Of a stretch of DNA of 48,588 nt, positions 10,254-20,275 are shown one piece after another (position 1 is the first letter of the stretch; every line of letters begins with the position of its first letter). The notes beneath the pieces are model-generated. The model was not told the DNA's origin, ran no database searches, and saw nothing but the letters and a program-made list of their open reading frames with translations. Made by a program: the position numbers and the translations under genes. Source of the DNA: an uncultured Eubacteriales bacterium (GTDB lineage Bacteria > Bacillota > Clostridia > Oscillospirales > Oscillospiraceae); assembly GCA_949744075.1 (NCBI GenBank), contig CATJWI010000094.1, positions 1-48,588 of the forward strand, written 5' to 3'.

Positions 10254-10269
10254 GATATTGTCCTCCCAC

Positions 10270-10914
10270 TCAATACTGCCCCTCTACCGCCCGGAAGAGG
10301 GCGTAGGCGGAGAGGGTGAAGCCGTCGCTGATCTGTCCCAGGGCGATCTCACGCCCCAGCTCCTCCGGGGTGAGGCAGACTATGCCCTGGATGCCCTCAT
10401 ACTGGAGGGGCGGATGGGGCTGGGTGATGCGGCACAGCATGGCCTGGGCGCCGCCGGCGGAGAGGCCGCTGTCGGCCACGATCTGTCCTAGGGGCTTGAG
10501 GGAGAGGACCTGTGCGCCCAACTCCTCCCCCAGTTCCTTCTGGGCGTTCTCCTCCTCAGAGAGTCCCGGCTCCCCGAAGCCCCGGGGAAAGGCCAGCTGG
10601 CAGGTCCGCAGGGGGTGACGGAACTGGTCAAGCAACACGAACTTCCCCTCCCACAGGGGAGCCAGCACCACCGCACCCTGGGGGACGGCGGGTAGGACCC
10701 GCTCATAGGGAAAGGGCCCCTCCGGAGTCCGGACCAGGTCTACCACCATCAGATGATAGGGGCTTTCATAGACCACCCCGATGCTCCGGCCAGTGCGGGC
10801 GGTGTAGGCGGCCACGACTGCCGGGTCGGTCTCGATGGGCAGGGCGGGGTCCGGAGTGAAGGCGCCGGGCCGCTCCTCCATCAGCTGCAAATAGCGCTCC
10901 CAGGGTCCTGTCAC
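10270..10914 (-). CDS. NUDIX hydrolase (ADP-ribose pyrophosphatase-like)
   Basis: Nudix box variant GFGEPGLSEEENAQKELGEELG; GTG start overlapping the stop of the upstream gene. Confidence 0.8.
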   Translation of the reverse strand: MTGPWERYLQLMEERPGAFTPDPALPIETDPAVVAAYTARTGRSIGVVYESPYHLMVVDLVRTPEGPFPYERVLPAVPQGAVVLAPLWEGKFVLLDQFRHPLRTCQLAFPRGFGEPGLSEEENAQKELGEELGAQVLSLKPLGQIVADSGLSAGGAQAMLCRITQPHPPLQYEGIQGIVCLTPEELGREIALGQISDGFTLSAYALFRAVEGQY

Positions 10915-12452
10915 GGCCGCTTCACCATCCCTTCATAATAGGCGTTGCCCCTGGGGGCGGACAGCAGCCGCCCGGCGTCCCGCAGGGTGTGGAAAAAGTC
11001 CTTGGTGTTGTCCAAAATATCGGGTAGGCCCGTGAGGGCGGAGACGGCGGAGCCTAAGAGCCCGAACAATAGGATATTGCAGACGGAAAGGGCCGGCCCG
11101 CTCAGTTGGAGCTGGGCCCCCATTTGGGCGGAGAGGGAGTCCTCCAGCAGCTCCAGCAAAAGGGAGGAGCCCAAAAACAGGGCGAAATAGACCCCAGCGG
11201 TGCAGACCTGCTTCAAAAGGCTGCGGCCCATCCGGACGCGCCAGCTCCGCCGCTCCCGGGCGTCGGCATCCTCGTAGAGCCCGTCCCGGACCTCCTGCCC
11301 GTTACCGGAGGAGCGCAGCAGACGGACCGCCGTGTCCCAGTGGGGGAGGGGCAATTTTTGGGGCCGGGCCAGGGTCCGGCGGTCCCCTTTTTGGGGGGTG
11401 TGGACCCCGGAGCGGATATCGGCCCAGGCCAGGCGGAGGCGGCAGAGGAAGTCGGCGAAGAAGGTGGCGTCGTCCCGGTAGTGGCGGGAAATCCCGGAAA
11501 TGCTGGCCTCCATGGTGTAGTTGTAGCACAGGTCCACCACCGCCTCGGCCAGCTGAGCCTGGGGGGAGGGATCCAGGGCGTAGAGGGCCCGGTGCCAGTT
11601 GCTCCGGTTCTGGATGGAGCTGCCGGGGCCGAAGGCGGTGTCCCGCAGCTCCCGTAGCAGCTCCAGGGTCTGGGGCAGCAGCGGGGAGACCGGGTCCTCC
11701 TCCCGGGGCTCCAGAGGGGCGCAGAGGCGGAAGATCCGCTCCAGGGTGTCGGTGAAGGAGACCCAGCGCCCCAGCTTGGCGGGGTTGGCCGCCAGGGGCT
11801 CCCGGCTGAGCAGGAGGATCATTTCCACGAAACGTTTTACATAGTCCAGCCGCTCCTGGGTCGCGGCCTCCTCCTCCCCGAAGGAAAAGGCCCCGGCGCA
11901 GGCGTCCAGCACCGAGGGGTCGCTGTATTGCAGGGCGTAGGATAGGGCGGAGAGGACCTCCTTGTCCCGGGAGCGAAAGGGAAGGGCGGAGAAGAGAAAG
12001 GAATCATTGTCGTCGTTGAGGCATTTTTCCACTGCGTTCTGGACATAGTGGGAGGCGGTGCGCAACACCCGCTGGGGGGCGTCCCCCGGCAAGGGTGGGT
12101 AGGACTTGAGCACTCCATCCCGGAACAGGGGGCCATATTCCTCCCGGCATTGGTCCACCTGCCGCCCCAGGGCCTCCTGGCCCGCCGGGTCCAGGTCTTC
12201 CCCAAAGCCGGGGGGTGCGAACCGGGAGACCTTGAGGGCCCCTAACCGGAACAGCTCCAGGATATGGGGGTAGGTCTCCGGGTCCCGGATGGCGGAGAGG
12301 AAGGGGAGGGAGTCGGTGAGCTGGTTGAAGGTGAGCACCACCCGGTTGCCGTGAAGCACGATCTCCTCAAACAGAGCCCGCTGCCCCCGGAGGATCTCCG
12401 CGGGGGAGGTGCAGGTGGAGTCCAACTCATATAGATAAACCAGCTTGTCCAA
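10911..12452 (-). CDS. Uncharacterised protein with C-terminal hydrophobic segments
   Basis: 513-aa ORF with translational overlap to the NUDIX gene; no family recognised. Confidence 0.7.
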   Translation of the reverse strand: MDKLVYLYELDSTCTSPAEILRGQRALFEEIVLHGNRVVLTFNQLTDSLPFLSAIRDPETYPHILELFRLGALKVSRFAPPGFGEDLDPAGQEALGRQVDQCREEYGPLFRDGVLKSYPPLPGDAPQRVLRTASHYVQNAVEKCLNDDNDSFLFSALPFRSRDKEVLSALSYALQYSDPSVLDACAGAFSFGEEEAATQERLDYVKRFVEMILLLSREPLAANPAKLGRWVSFTDTLERIFRLCAPLEPREEDPVSPLLPQTLELLRELRDTAFGPGSSIQNRSNWHRALYALDPSPQAQLAEAVVDLCYNYTMEASISGISRHYRDDATFFADFLCRLRLAWADIRSGVHTPQKGDRRTLARPQKLPLPHWDTAVRLLRSSGNGQEVRDGLYEDADARERRSWRVRMGRSLLKQVCTAGVYFALFLGSSLLLELLEDSLSAQMGAQLQLSGPALSVCNILLFGLLGSAVSALTGLPDILDNTKDFFHTLRDAGRLLSAPRGNAYYEGMVKRP

Positions 12453-12519
12453 GGGGGCCGCCTCCTTTCTCTATGGTCCCTATTATAATATGGAACGGCT
12501 CCGCCCGCAAGGGAAAAGA

Positions 12520-12550
12520 GGCCGCCGGGACCCAGAGACCCGGCGGGGGG
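12520..12550 (-). terminator. Probable terminator of the ROK gene
   Basis: ccgccggg...cccggcgg hairpin followed on the minus strand by a T-rich stretch. Confidence 0.45.
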
Positions 12551-12562
12551 AGAGGGAAAGAC

Positions 12563-13717
12563 TCAAATTTGGTTGATGAAGCGGTCGATGAGGGAGATGG
12601 CTGCGCCTAACTTGGGGGATTTGTTGCCGTACTGGCTCAGCTTCAGGGTGAAGGAGGAGGTGTCAAAGGCGCACTGCTCCCGGACATACCGGCAGAGAAG
12701 GTCGATGTCGGAGGAGTTCATGAAATGGAGCAGGAAGCCTCCCAGGATAAAGTCGCAGTCCACCACCATGCGGATATTGTCAATGGCCAGGGCCAGGTTG
12801 TGGAGGTAGCCGCGCCAGATCTTGGAGCAGCGGGGATCGCTGGTGTGGACCCGGTCGAAGAACTCGGGCAGCTCCATCTGGGCGGTGGAGCGCAGGCTGT
12901 CGGCGGAGCAGAAGGTCTCGATACAGCCGCGCTTTCCGCAGTAGCACAGGGGGCCGTCGGGAGAGAGGCACATGTGCTCGATAGTGGCGCTGCTGCTCAG
13001 CTCCCGGCCCTTGTGGACCTGGCCGTTGATGATGAGGGTGCCGCCGAAGTTCCGGTTCAGGGTGAGATAGATGGCGTTGATGATGTCGGGCTTGTGCCAG
13101 GTCTCGGCCAGGGCAGCGGCCTCGGTGTCGTGGATGAGGGAGCAGGGCAGGGAGATGTATTTTTGATAGGCGCTGCGCTTGACACCGGTGGATTTCAGAA
13201 GCTCGGAAAAGATGATGGTCTCCCCGTCGGCGGAAACCAGGCCCTGGAGGGCCACACAGACCCCCAGGAGCTTTTGGGGCGGGTAGGGAAGACCGGCGGC
13301 GAACTGGTCGATCCAGGCCCCTAACTGCTGGTAATAGCGGTCGGTATTCTCAAAGCTGAGGGAGAAGGAGCCCTCCTTCAGGATGGCGCCGCAGAGGTCC
13401 ACCGCCGCGATCTCGGCCCCCTCCTTCAGCACCTCCACCCCGATGGCCACATGGGCCAGGCTGTTGCAGCGGTAGGTCTGGGCCTTTCGCCCGCCGGTGG
13501 AGGCATAGACCCCGCCCTTCTCCACCAGGCCCCGGTCGATAAAGTGGGTCAGGCTCTGGGTGACGGTGGGGAGGCTCAGCTCCAGGGCGTTGGCCAGCTC
13601 CTGCTTGGAGACCTGCTTGGCGCTGTACATGTATTGGTAGATGCGGGTGCGGTTGATCTTCTTTAGTTCCGTTGGAGTCAGCTTGTCGGAAGTATAGCCG
13701 ATGGTGGTGTGGGCCAT
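12563..13717 (-). CDS. ROK family transcriptional regulator (NagC/XylR type)
   Basis: N-terminal HTH SKQELANALELSLPTVTQSLTHF; ROK-like C-terminal half with cysteine motif CYCGKRGCIETFCS. Confidence 0.85.
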   Translation of the reverse strand: MAHTTIGYTSDKLTPTELKKINRTRIYQYMYSAKQVSKQELANALELSLPTVTQSLTHFIDRGLVEKGGVYASTGGRKAQTYRCNSLAHVAIGVEVLKEGAEIAAVDLCGAILKEGSFSLSFENTDRYYQQLGAWIDQFAAGLPYPPQKLLGVCVALQGLVSADGETIIFSELLKSTGVKRSAYQKYISLPCSLIHDTEAAALAETWHKPDIINAIYLTLNRNFGGTLIINGQVHKGRELSSSATIEHMCLSPDGPLCYCGKRGCIETFCSADSLRSTAQMELPEFFDRVHTSDPRCSKIWRGYLHNLALAIDNIRMVVDCDFILGGFLLHFMNSSDIDLLCRYVREQCAFDTSSFTLKLSQYGNKSPKLGAAISLIDRFINQI

Positions 13718-13818
13718 TTCATTTCCTCCATATCTTTCTTGTTATCCTATATTTTATATGGGCGGTCGGCAAAATGCAATCTATTCTTGCAATTCTACAA
13801 AAAACTTTTATAAAACTA

Positions 13819-13847
13819 TTTACAAAAAGATTTTGCCATGGTACAAT
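13819..13847 (+). promoter_or_regulatory. SigmaA-type promoter of the TRAP operon
   Basis: TTTACA - 17 nt - TACAAT. Confidence 0.65.
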
Positions 13848-13913
13848 ATGGGCGAAAGGACCAAAAGGAAGGCGTGAAAAAGAAAAAATTTAATGAAAAA
13901 GGAGAAGAAAGAC

Positions 13914-14996
13914 ATGAAAAAGATGGTAGCCCTGACTCTGGCACTGTGTATGGCTCTGTCCCTGGCTGGCTGCGGGGGCGGAAGCGCGTCCACCCCCGCC
14001 CCTTCGGCCGCGAATGATCCGGTCCCCAGCGCCCAGGGGGAGGTCCTGGACCCCACCTACACTGCGGAAAAGCCTCTGGTGCTGAAATTCACCTGGGCCG
14101 GCACGGCCAACGACGTCCGGGGCCAGGCTTTCCAGCGCATGGCCGACAGCGTGGCCCAGCGTTCCGGCGGCGCCATCCAGTGCGAGCTGTATCCGGGCAA
14201 TGAGCTGGGCGGCGCGGCGGATACCGTAGAGATGATCGCCAACGGGGCGGGCATCCTGCAGACGGTCTCCGCCGACTTCACCTGCGACTACGGCTGCCCG
14301 GATATGATGCTGTGCAACATCTTTTACACCTTTGACTCCGTGGAGAAGACCCTGCAGTTCAGCGACTCCGATATCTTCCAGAGCATGTGCGACAAGGTGG
14401 CCGAGGGGGGCATCAAGGTGCTGAACTTGGCCTGGATCGAGGCCCCCCGTCAGCTGATGACCACCAAGCCCGTCCAGAGCTTCGCCGACCTGAAGGGCAT
14501 GAAGATCCGGGTGCCCAGCTTTGTATATACCGACTTCTGGGAGGGCTGTGAGGCCGTGGGGACCGCTGTGGGCCTCAACGACGCCTACTCCGCCCTGTCC
14601 AGCGGTATCTTGGACGCCACCGAGACCAATTTGGAGTCCCTCTACAGCTACAGCATGCAGGAGGTTTGCTCCTACTGCACGCTGACTGCCCACACCACCG
14701 CCCCCGGCTGCTTCCTCATGAGCGAGGCGGTGTGGGAGTCCATGGGGCCCCAGCTCCAGGCCATTTTGGAGGAGGAGGCCTACAATGCCGGCGTCTGGTT
14801 CACCCAGCAGCAGTTGGAGGGCCAGGACACGGCCAAGGCCGCCCTGGAGACCGCAGGGGTCACTTTCTACGAGCTGTCGGAGGATGATATGGCCCAGCTG
14901 AAGGAAGTGGCCCTGGAGCAGGTCAACGGCTATGTGGACCAGTATGGCCTGACCCCCGGCCTCTACGAGGAGATCGTGGCCTTCCTGGCGGACTGA
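13914..14996 (+). CDS. dctP: TRAP transporter substrate-binding lipoprotein (DctP family)
   Basis: Lipobox LSLAGC; DctP-like features; RBS aaggag upstream of ATG 13914. Confidence 0.85.
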   Translation: MKKMVALTLALCMALSLAGCGGGSASTPAPSAANDPVPSAQGEVLDPTYTAEKPLVLKFTWAGTANDVRGQAFQRMADSVAQRSGGAIQCELYPGNELGGAADTVEMIANGAGILQTVSADFTCDYGCPDMMLCNIFYTFDSVEKTLQFSDSDIFQSMCDKVAEGGIKVLNLAWIEAPRQLMTTKPVQSFADLKGMKIRVPSFVYTDFWEGCEAVGTAVGLNDAYSALSSGILDATETNLESLYSYSMQEVCSYCTLTAHTTAPGCFLMSEAVWESMGPQLQAILEEEAYNAGVWFTQQQLEGQDTAKAALETAGVTFYELSEDDMAQLKEVALEQVNGYVDQYGLTPGLYEEIVAFLAD

Positions 14997-15025
14997 GGCC
15001 GTTGAACCAGCAAACGAATAAAAAG

Positions 15026-15078
15026 AAGGGCCGCCGGGTGGTATCAGAATAGACACAATACCATCCGGAGGCCCTTTT
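15026..15078 (+). terminator. Intra-operonic terminator/attenuator between dctP and dctQ
   Basis: aagggccgccgggtggtat...ataccatccggaggccctttt. Confidence 0.75.
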
Positions 15079-15104
15079 CGCATCAAAGCAAGAGGGGAGA
15101 TATC

Positions 15105-15641
15105 GTGAAAAAAAGCGTCCTGCTGATTTTGAGAAACCTGGAAGAGATCGTTGCGGGGATCTGCCTTGCCGTTATGGTGGCCATCACCTTCTGCAATGTG
15201 TTGGGGCGGTATTTCTTCACCCGGCCCATCACCTGGGGAGATGAGTTTGCCATGATGCTGGCGGCCTGGGCCACCTTCCTGGGGATGTCTGCCGCCTACA
15301 AGCGCAACCAGCATTTGGGGATGGAATTTTTCCTGAACCACATGAGGCCGGAGCACCGGCTGCGCCTGCAAGGAGTGATGATGGCAGTCATGATCCTGCT
15401 GTGCGGGGTGCTGACGGTGGTATCCTGGCAGTTTGTGTGGATGACCAGCAAGAGGACGGCCATCATGCGGGTGTCGTATAAGCTGGTCTATTCTTCCGCC
15501 GCGGTGGGCTTTACCTTTATGACGGTCCACTCCCTGCGGTATCTGTACCAGAGCCTGTTTCAAAGGGAGCGGTTCCGGGAACGGTATTTCCCTGCCCCAG
15601 AGGAGGAGACGGAGGAAGGAGAGGAGGAGAAGGGACAATGA
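15105..15641 (+). CDS. dctQ: TRAP transporter small permease (DctQ)
   Basis: Four predicted hydrophobic helices; NVLGRYFFTRPITWGDEFAMMLAAWATFLG; ATGA overlap with dctM. Confidence 0.85.
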   Translation: MKKSVLLILRNLEEIVAGICLAVMVAITFCNVLGRYFFTRPITWGDEFAMMLAAWATFLGMSAAYKRNQHLGMEFFLNHMRPEHRLRLQGVMMAVMILLCGVLTVVSWQFVWMTSKRTAIMRVSYKLVYSSAAVGFTFMTVHSLRYLYQSLFQRERFRERYFPAPEEETEEGEEEKGQ

Positions 15642-16927
15642 GCATCAATTTTATCCCCATCCTGATCCTGATGGTGTGCTTTGTGCTGGGCTTTCCCATC
15701 GCCTTTTCCCTGATCCTGGCAGTGGCCCCCTACTTTTTTATGCAGCCGGGGGTAGGGCTGGTGGGGGTGGTGCAGAAGATGATCGCCAACACGGAGAGCA
15801 CCTCTCTGATGGCCATTCCTTTCTTTGTGATGGCAGGCTCCATTATGAACTACTCTGGGGTGACCCAGCGGCTGATGAACCTGGCTGATCTGCTGGTGGG
15901 TCATCTGGTGGGTGGCTTGGGCCATGTGAACGTGATGCTCTCCACCCTGATGGGCGGCCTGTCTGGTTCGGGGGCGGCGGACGCCTCCATGGAGTGTAAG
16001 CTACTGGTGCCCGAGATGGTGAAGCGGGGCTATTCCAAGTCCTTCAGCGGGGCGGTGACGGCGGCCTCCTGTATCATCACCCCGGTGATCCCGCCGGGGG
16101 TGGGGCTTATTGTCTATTCCTTTATCTGCCAGGTGTCCGCAGGAAAAATTCTCTGCGGTGGTTATGTCCCAGGGCTGTTGCTGTGTGTGGCCATGATGGT
16201 CGTGGTGTATATCGTCTCCAAAAAGCGGAACTACAAGCCCAACCGGGAGCGGATGGGCACCCGGAAGGAGATCGCTAAGGCGGTGGGGGATGCGGCCTGG
16301 GCCCTCATCATCCCCTTTGTGCTGGTGCTGGGCCTGCGCTTCGGCGTGTGTACCGCCACCGAGGGTGGGGCCATCATCGCGGTCTACTCCCTTTTTGTGG
16401 GGGTAGTGATCTACCGGGAGATCACCTGGAAGGTGGCGCCCAAAATTTTGCTGGACGCGGTGTTGTCCACCGCTACAGTGATGCTTATCATGTGCGCCTC
16501 CAACGCCTTTGCCTTTTATCTCTCCTGGGAGCGGATCCCCCAGGCGCTGAGCGCCGCGGTCATTCAAATTTCCGGGGGAAACAAGTACCTGTTTTTGCTG
16601 ATGGTGAACGTCCTGTTCCTCTTTTTGGGGATGTTTTTGGATGGGACGGCGGCTATGATCATTTTGGCGCCCCTCTTTGCGCCGGTGGCCGCCCTGCTGG
16701 GTATCGACCCGGTGCACTTCGGCATCATCATCGTGGTGAATATCACCCTGGGCGGCATTACGCCTCCCTTTGGGATGTATCTCTATCTGGTGGCGGGGAC
16801 CATTCACGAGAAGGTGGACGCCATTGCGAAAGACCTGATGCCCTTTATTGCGGCGTCCGTCATCGTACTGCTGATGATCACCTATATTCCCCCGTTGGTG
16901 ATGTTTATCCCCAATCTTGTGTACTGA
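15638..16927 (+). CDS. dctM: TRAP transporter large permease (DctM)
   Basis: 429-aa polytopic protein; MAIPFFVMAGSIMNYSGVTQRL and LGMFLDGTAAMIILAPLF. Confidence 0.9.
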   Translation: MSINFIPILILMVCFVLGFPIAFSLILAVAPYFFMQPGVGLVGVVQKMIANTESTSLMAIPFFVMAGSIMNYSGVTQRLMNLADLLVGHLVGGLGHVNVMLSTLMGGLSGSGAADASMECKLLVPEMVKRGYSKSFSGAVTAASCIITPVIPPGVGLIVYSFICQVSAGKILCGGYVPGLLLCVAMMVVVYIVSKKRNYKPNRERMGTRKEIAKAVGDAAWALIIPFVLVLGLRFGVCTATEGGAIIAVYSLFVGVVIYREITWKVAPKILLDAVLSTATVMLIMCASNAFAFYLSWERIPQALSAAVIQISGGNKYLFLLMVNVLFLFLGMFLDGTAAMIILAPLFAPVAALLGIDPVHFGIIIVVNITLGGITPPFGMYLYLVAGTIHEKVDAIAKDLMPFIAASVIVLLMITYIPPLVMFIPNLVY

Positions 16928-16949
16928 GCTGAGATAGGACGGTGCTGTC

Positions 16950-18167
16950 ATGTGTGATAAAAAGACGGTTCTGGAGCCCTCCCGGCAAATTCCGGTGGCC
17001 GGGGAATATGAGGTAGTGATCGTGGGCGGCGGCATCGCCGGGGTGTCGGCAGCCTTGGCGGCGGCACGGCGGGGCAACCGGGTGGTTTTGCTGGAGAAGA
17101 TGTACGGCTTGGGAGGGCTGGCTACCCTGGGGCTGGTGGTGGTCTACCTGCCTATCTGTGACGGGAGGGGCCACCAGGTCTGCCACGGCATTGCGGAGGA
17201 ATTGCTTCACCTGTCCATCTCCCACGGCTGGGAGGACCGGTATCCCGACAGCTGGCTGGTGCCGGGCCGGGAGGCGGGGCGGAAGGAGCAGCGCTTCGAG
17301 GTGCAGTATAACGGCCAGGTCTTTGCCATCCTTCTGGAGCAGCTGCTGCGGAAAGAGGGGGTGGACATCCTGTACGGTACCGCCGTCTGCGGGCTGGACA
17401 GGGAGGAGGACCGGGTCCGGGGAGTGTTCATTGAAAACAAGTCGGGCCGCCAGGCCCTTTTGGGGCGGTCCTTTGTGGACGCCACCGGGGACGGGGACCT
17501 GTGCCGGCTGGCCGGGGAGGAAACGGTGGTCCATGAGGAGGGCAACCCCCTGGCGGCGTGGTACTGTGAGACCATAGACGGGGAGTATAAGCTGCGGATC
17601 TTCGGGGTCTCCGACCTGGTGCGGCCGGGGGAGGAGGCGGAGGCCATCAGCGCCCGGCGGTATATCGGACTGGAGGGCAGAGAGCTGTCCGAGATGGTCT
17701 GCGAGTCCCACGACAGGGTGCTGGAGGATTACCTGAGCAAGGGAGGGGTCTCCCGGACCCACGCCCTGTCCACCATAGCGTCCATCCCCATGATCCGCAT
17801 GACCCGGCGGCTCAGGGGAAGATACGAGATGCGGGAGGAGGACGCCTTCCGCCGGTTTGAGGACAGTGTGGGTCTGGTGTCCGACTGGCGGAAGCGGGGG
17901 CCCATATTCGAGGTGCCATTCTCCGCCCTTCACGGCAAGTGTAAGAACCTGATCACGGCGGGGCGCTGCGCCTCTGCGAAAGGGGATATGTGGGACATTA
18001 TGCGGGTGATCCCGCCCTGCGCGGTGACGGGGGAAGCTGCCGGAACGGCGGCGGCTATGACCGGGGACTTTTCTACCCTGGACGTGGGGCGTTTGCAGAA
18101 GAGGCTGCGGGAGAACGGAGTGAAGCTCCACATAGAGGACCTTTCCATGGGAAAGGATGACGCATAA
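16950..18167 (+). CDS. FAD-dependent oxidoreductase
   Basis: Rossmann motif YEVVIVGGGIAGVSAALAAARRGNRVVLLE. Confidence 0.85.
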   Translation: MCDKKTVLEPSRQIPVAGEYEVVIVGGGIAGVSAALAAARRGNRVVLLEKMYGLGGLATLGLVVVYLPICDGRGHQVCHGIAEELLHLSISHGWEDRYPDSWLVPGREAGRKEQRFEVQYNGQVFAILLEQLLRKEGVDILYGTAVCGLDREEDRVRGVFIENKSGRQALLGRSFVDATGDGDLCRLAGEETVVHEEGNPLAAWYCETIDGEYKLRIFGVSDLVRPGEEAEAISARRYIGLEGRELSEMVCESHDRVLEDYLSKGGVSRTHALSTIASIPMIRMTRRLRGRYEMREEDAFRRFEDSVGLVSDWRKRGPIFEVPFSALHGKCKNLITAGRCASAKGDMWDIMRVIPPCAVTGEAAGTAAAMTGDFSTLDVGRLQKRLRENGVKLHIEDLSMGKDDA

Positions 18168-18185
18168 AACAGGCGGGGACATGAG

Positions 18186-19217
18186 ATGAAGGGCAACTAT
18201 TATCTTGGCGATGGAAAATTTGAAATGAGGCCGCTTCCCCAGCGCCCCCTGGGGCCGGGGGAGGTGCTGATCAAGGTGGAGGCCTGCGGCATCTGCGGCA
18301 CGGACGTACACATCTACCACGGCAGCAAGGGCTCCGCCGAAGTCCATCCCCCGGTGGTCCTGGGCCATGAGCTGGCGGGACAGGTGGTGGAGGTGGGCGG
18401 CGGCGTGGACCGGGTGGCGGTGGGAGACCACGTGACGGTGGACCCCAACATCTACTGCGGGAAATGCCGGTTTTGCCGGATGGGGAAAAAGCAGATGTGC
18501 CAGGACCTCCGGGCCATCGGCGTCACTCAAAACGGCGGCTTTGCCGACTATTGCTATGTTCCCCAGGAGCAGTGCTACCGGCTGGCGTCCCAGGTGCCTT
18601 ACCGCTGGGGGGCCATGACCGAGCCTGTGGCCTGCTGCCTCCACGGGATGGACCGGGCGGGGGTGCGGCAGGGGGACACGGTGTGTATCCTCGGGGGCGG
18701 GGCCATCGGCCTTATCATGCTCCAGCTGGCCCAGCTGGCGGGGGCCGCCCAAGTGGTCCTCAGTGAGCCGGTGGAGCAGCGGCGGGAGCTGGCTTTATCT
18801 CTGGGGGCCTCGGCAGTGGTGGACCCCGGCCGGGAGGACTTAGGGCAACGGTTGGAGGAGCTGCTGGGCGCGGCGGGGGCCGGCGTGGTCATCGAATGTG
18901 TGGGCGGCGTGGCCGCCGCCACCCAGGCGGTGTCGGCGGCGGCGAGGGGAGGGACGGTCCTCCTCTTCGGTGTGCCCAAGAGCGGGACCTCCGTTCAGTT
19001 GAACCTGGACGACATCTTTCAGAAGGAGCTGAAGGTGATGGGTTCCAAGATCAACCCGGATACCCATGGGCGGGCGGCGGCCCTCATCAACGGCGGGAAG
19101 CTCCGGCTGGAGCCCCTGATCACCCACAGCTACCCGGTGGAGCGGCTGGAGGAGGGGATCCAAAAGCAGATGGCGGACGATTCTATCAAGGTGGTGATCG
19201 AAGGATGCGGGATATGA
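18186..19217 (+). CDS. Zinc-dependent alcohol/polyol dehydrogenase
   Basis: GICGTDVHIYHG, GHELAGQVVEVG, CGKCRFCRMGKKQMC, GGGAIGLI. Confidence 0.88.
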   Translation: MKGNYYLGDGKFEMRPLPQRPLGPGEVLIKVEACGICGTDVHIYHGSKGSAEVHPPVVLGHELAGQVVEVGGGVDRVAVGDHVTVDPNIYCGKCRFCRMGKKQMCQDLRAIGVTQNGGFADYCYVPQEQCYRLASQVPYRWGAMTEPVACCLHGMDRAGVRQGDTVCILGGGAIGLIMLQLAQLAGAAQVVLSEPVEQRRELALSLGASAVVDPGREDLGQRLEELLGAAGAGVVIECVGGVAAATQAVSAAARGGTVLLFGVPKSGTSVQLNLDDIFQKELKVMGSKINPDTHGRAAALINGGKLRLEPLITHSYPVERLEEGIQKQMADDSIKVVIEGCGI

Positions 19218-20251
19218 TAACGGGGACCATGTGCCAGCAGGTAATGACCGAGCCGGGGAAGATCGAGTTCCGGAGGGTGGACATCCCCAAGATCGGGGAG
19301 GAGGAGCTGCTGGTCCGCATTGAGCGGATCGGCATCTGTGGGTCGGACATCCATGTGTACCACGGCACCCATCCCTTTACCCAATACCCGGTGACCCAGG
19401 GCCACGAGGTGTCGGGAGTGGTGGTGCAGGTGGGGGACGGGGTCTCCGGGTTTTCGGTGGGGCAGAAAGTGACCATCCAGCCCCAGGTGGTGTGCGGCAA
19501 GTGCTACCCCTGCCGCCACGGGAAGTATAACCTGTGCGAGGAGCTGAAGGTCATGGGCTTTCAGACCACGGGGGTGGCCTCGGAGTATTTCGCGGTGAGC
19601 GCCGGGAAGGCGCTGGCCCTGCCGGAGGAGATGACCCTGGACCAGGGAGCCATGATCGAGCCTCTGGCGGTGGCGGTCCACGCCGTAGGCCGCTACGGCT
19701 CCATGGAGGGGGCCCGGGTGGCGGTGCTGGGGGCCGGGCCCATCGGCAATCTGGTGGCCCAGGCGGCCAAGGCGGAGGGGGCCCGGGTCATGCTCTGTGA
19801 CGTGAGCCAATTCCGCCTGGACCTTGCAAAAGAGTGCGGGGTGGACTATACTTTCCATACGGGCGCGGTGGACTTTGGACAGGCCCTTGTCCAGGCCTTT
19901 GGTCCGGACAAGGCGGACGTGATCTACGACTGCGCGGCCAACGACGACACCATGGGCCAGGCCATCCGCTGGGCCAGAAAGGGCAGCAAGATCATTCTGG
20001 TGGGGGTCTACGCCGGGATGGCCAGGGTGGACCTGGCTACTCTCAACGACCATGAGCTGGACCTGGACACCACCATGATGTACCGGGTGGAGGATTACCG
20101 CCGGGCCATTGCGCTGGTGGAGGAGAAGAAGGTCCGGCTGGAGCCCCTGATGAGCAGGCATTTCCCCTTTCGGGAGTATTTGGAGGCCTACCGTTTTATC
20201 GACGAGAACCGGGAGAGGACCATGAAAGTCATTATTGACGTGCAGGCGTGA
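19214..20251 (+). CDS. Zinc-dependent alcohol/polyol dehydrogenase
   Basis: GICGSDIHVYHG, GHEVSGVVVQVG, CGKCYPCRHGKYNLC, GAGPIGNL; overlaps the previous stop. Confidence 0.87.
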   Translation: MITGTMCQQVMTEPGKIEFRRVDIPKIGEEELLVRIERIGICGSDIHVYHGTHPFTQYPVTQGHEVSGVVVQVGDGVSGFSVGQKVTIQPQVVCGKCYPCRHGKYNLCEELKVMGFQTTGVASEYFAVSAGKALALPEEMTLDQGAMIEPLAVAVHAVGRYGSMEGARVAVLGAGPIGNLVAQAAKAEGARVMLCDVSQFRLDLAKECGVDYTFHTGAVDFGQALVQAFGPDKADVIYDCAANDDTMGQAIRWARKGSKIILVGVYAGMARVDLATLNDHELDLDTTMMYRVEDYRRAIALVEEKKVRLEPLMSRHFPFREYLEAYRFIDENRERTMKVIIDVQA

Positions 20252-20275
20252 GAGGGCCTGCCGAAGGAGGAGCCC

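Noticed and set aside
13890-15638. 582-aa minus-strand ORF across dctP/dctQ
   Set aside because: Shadow ORF opposite well-supported TRAP genes; His/Gly-rich random composition
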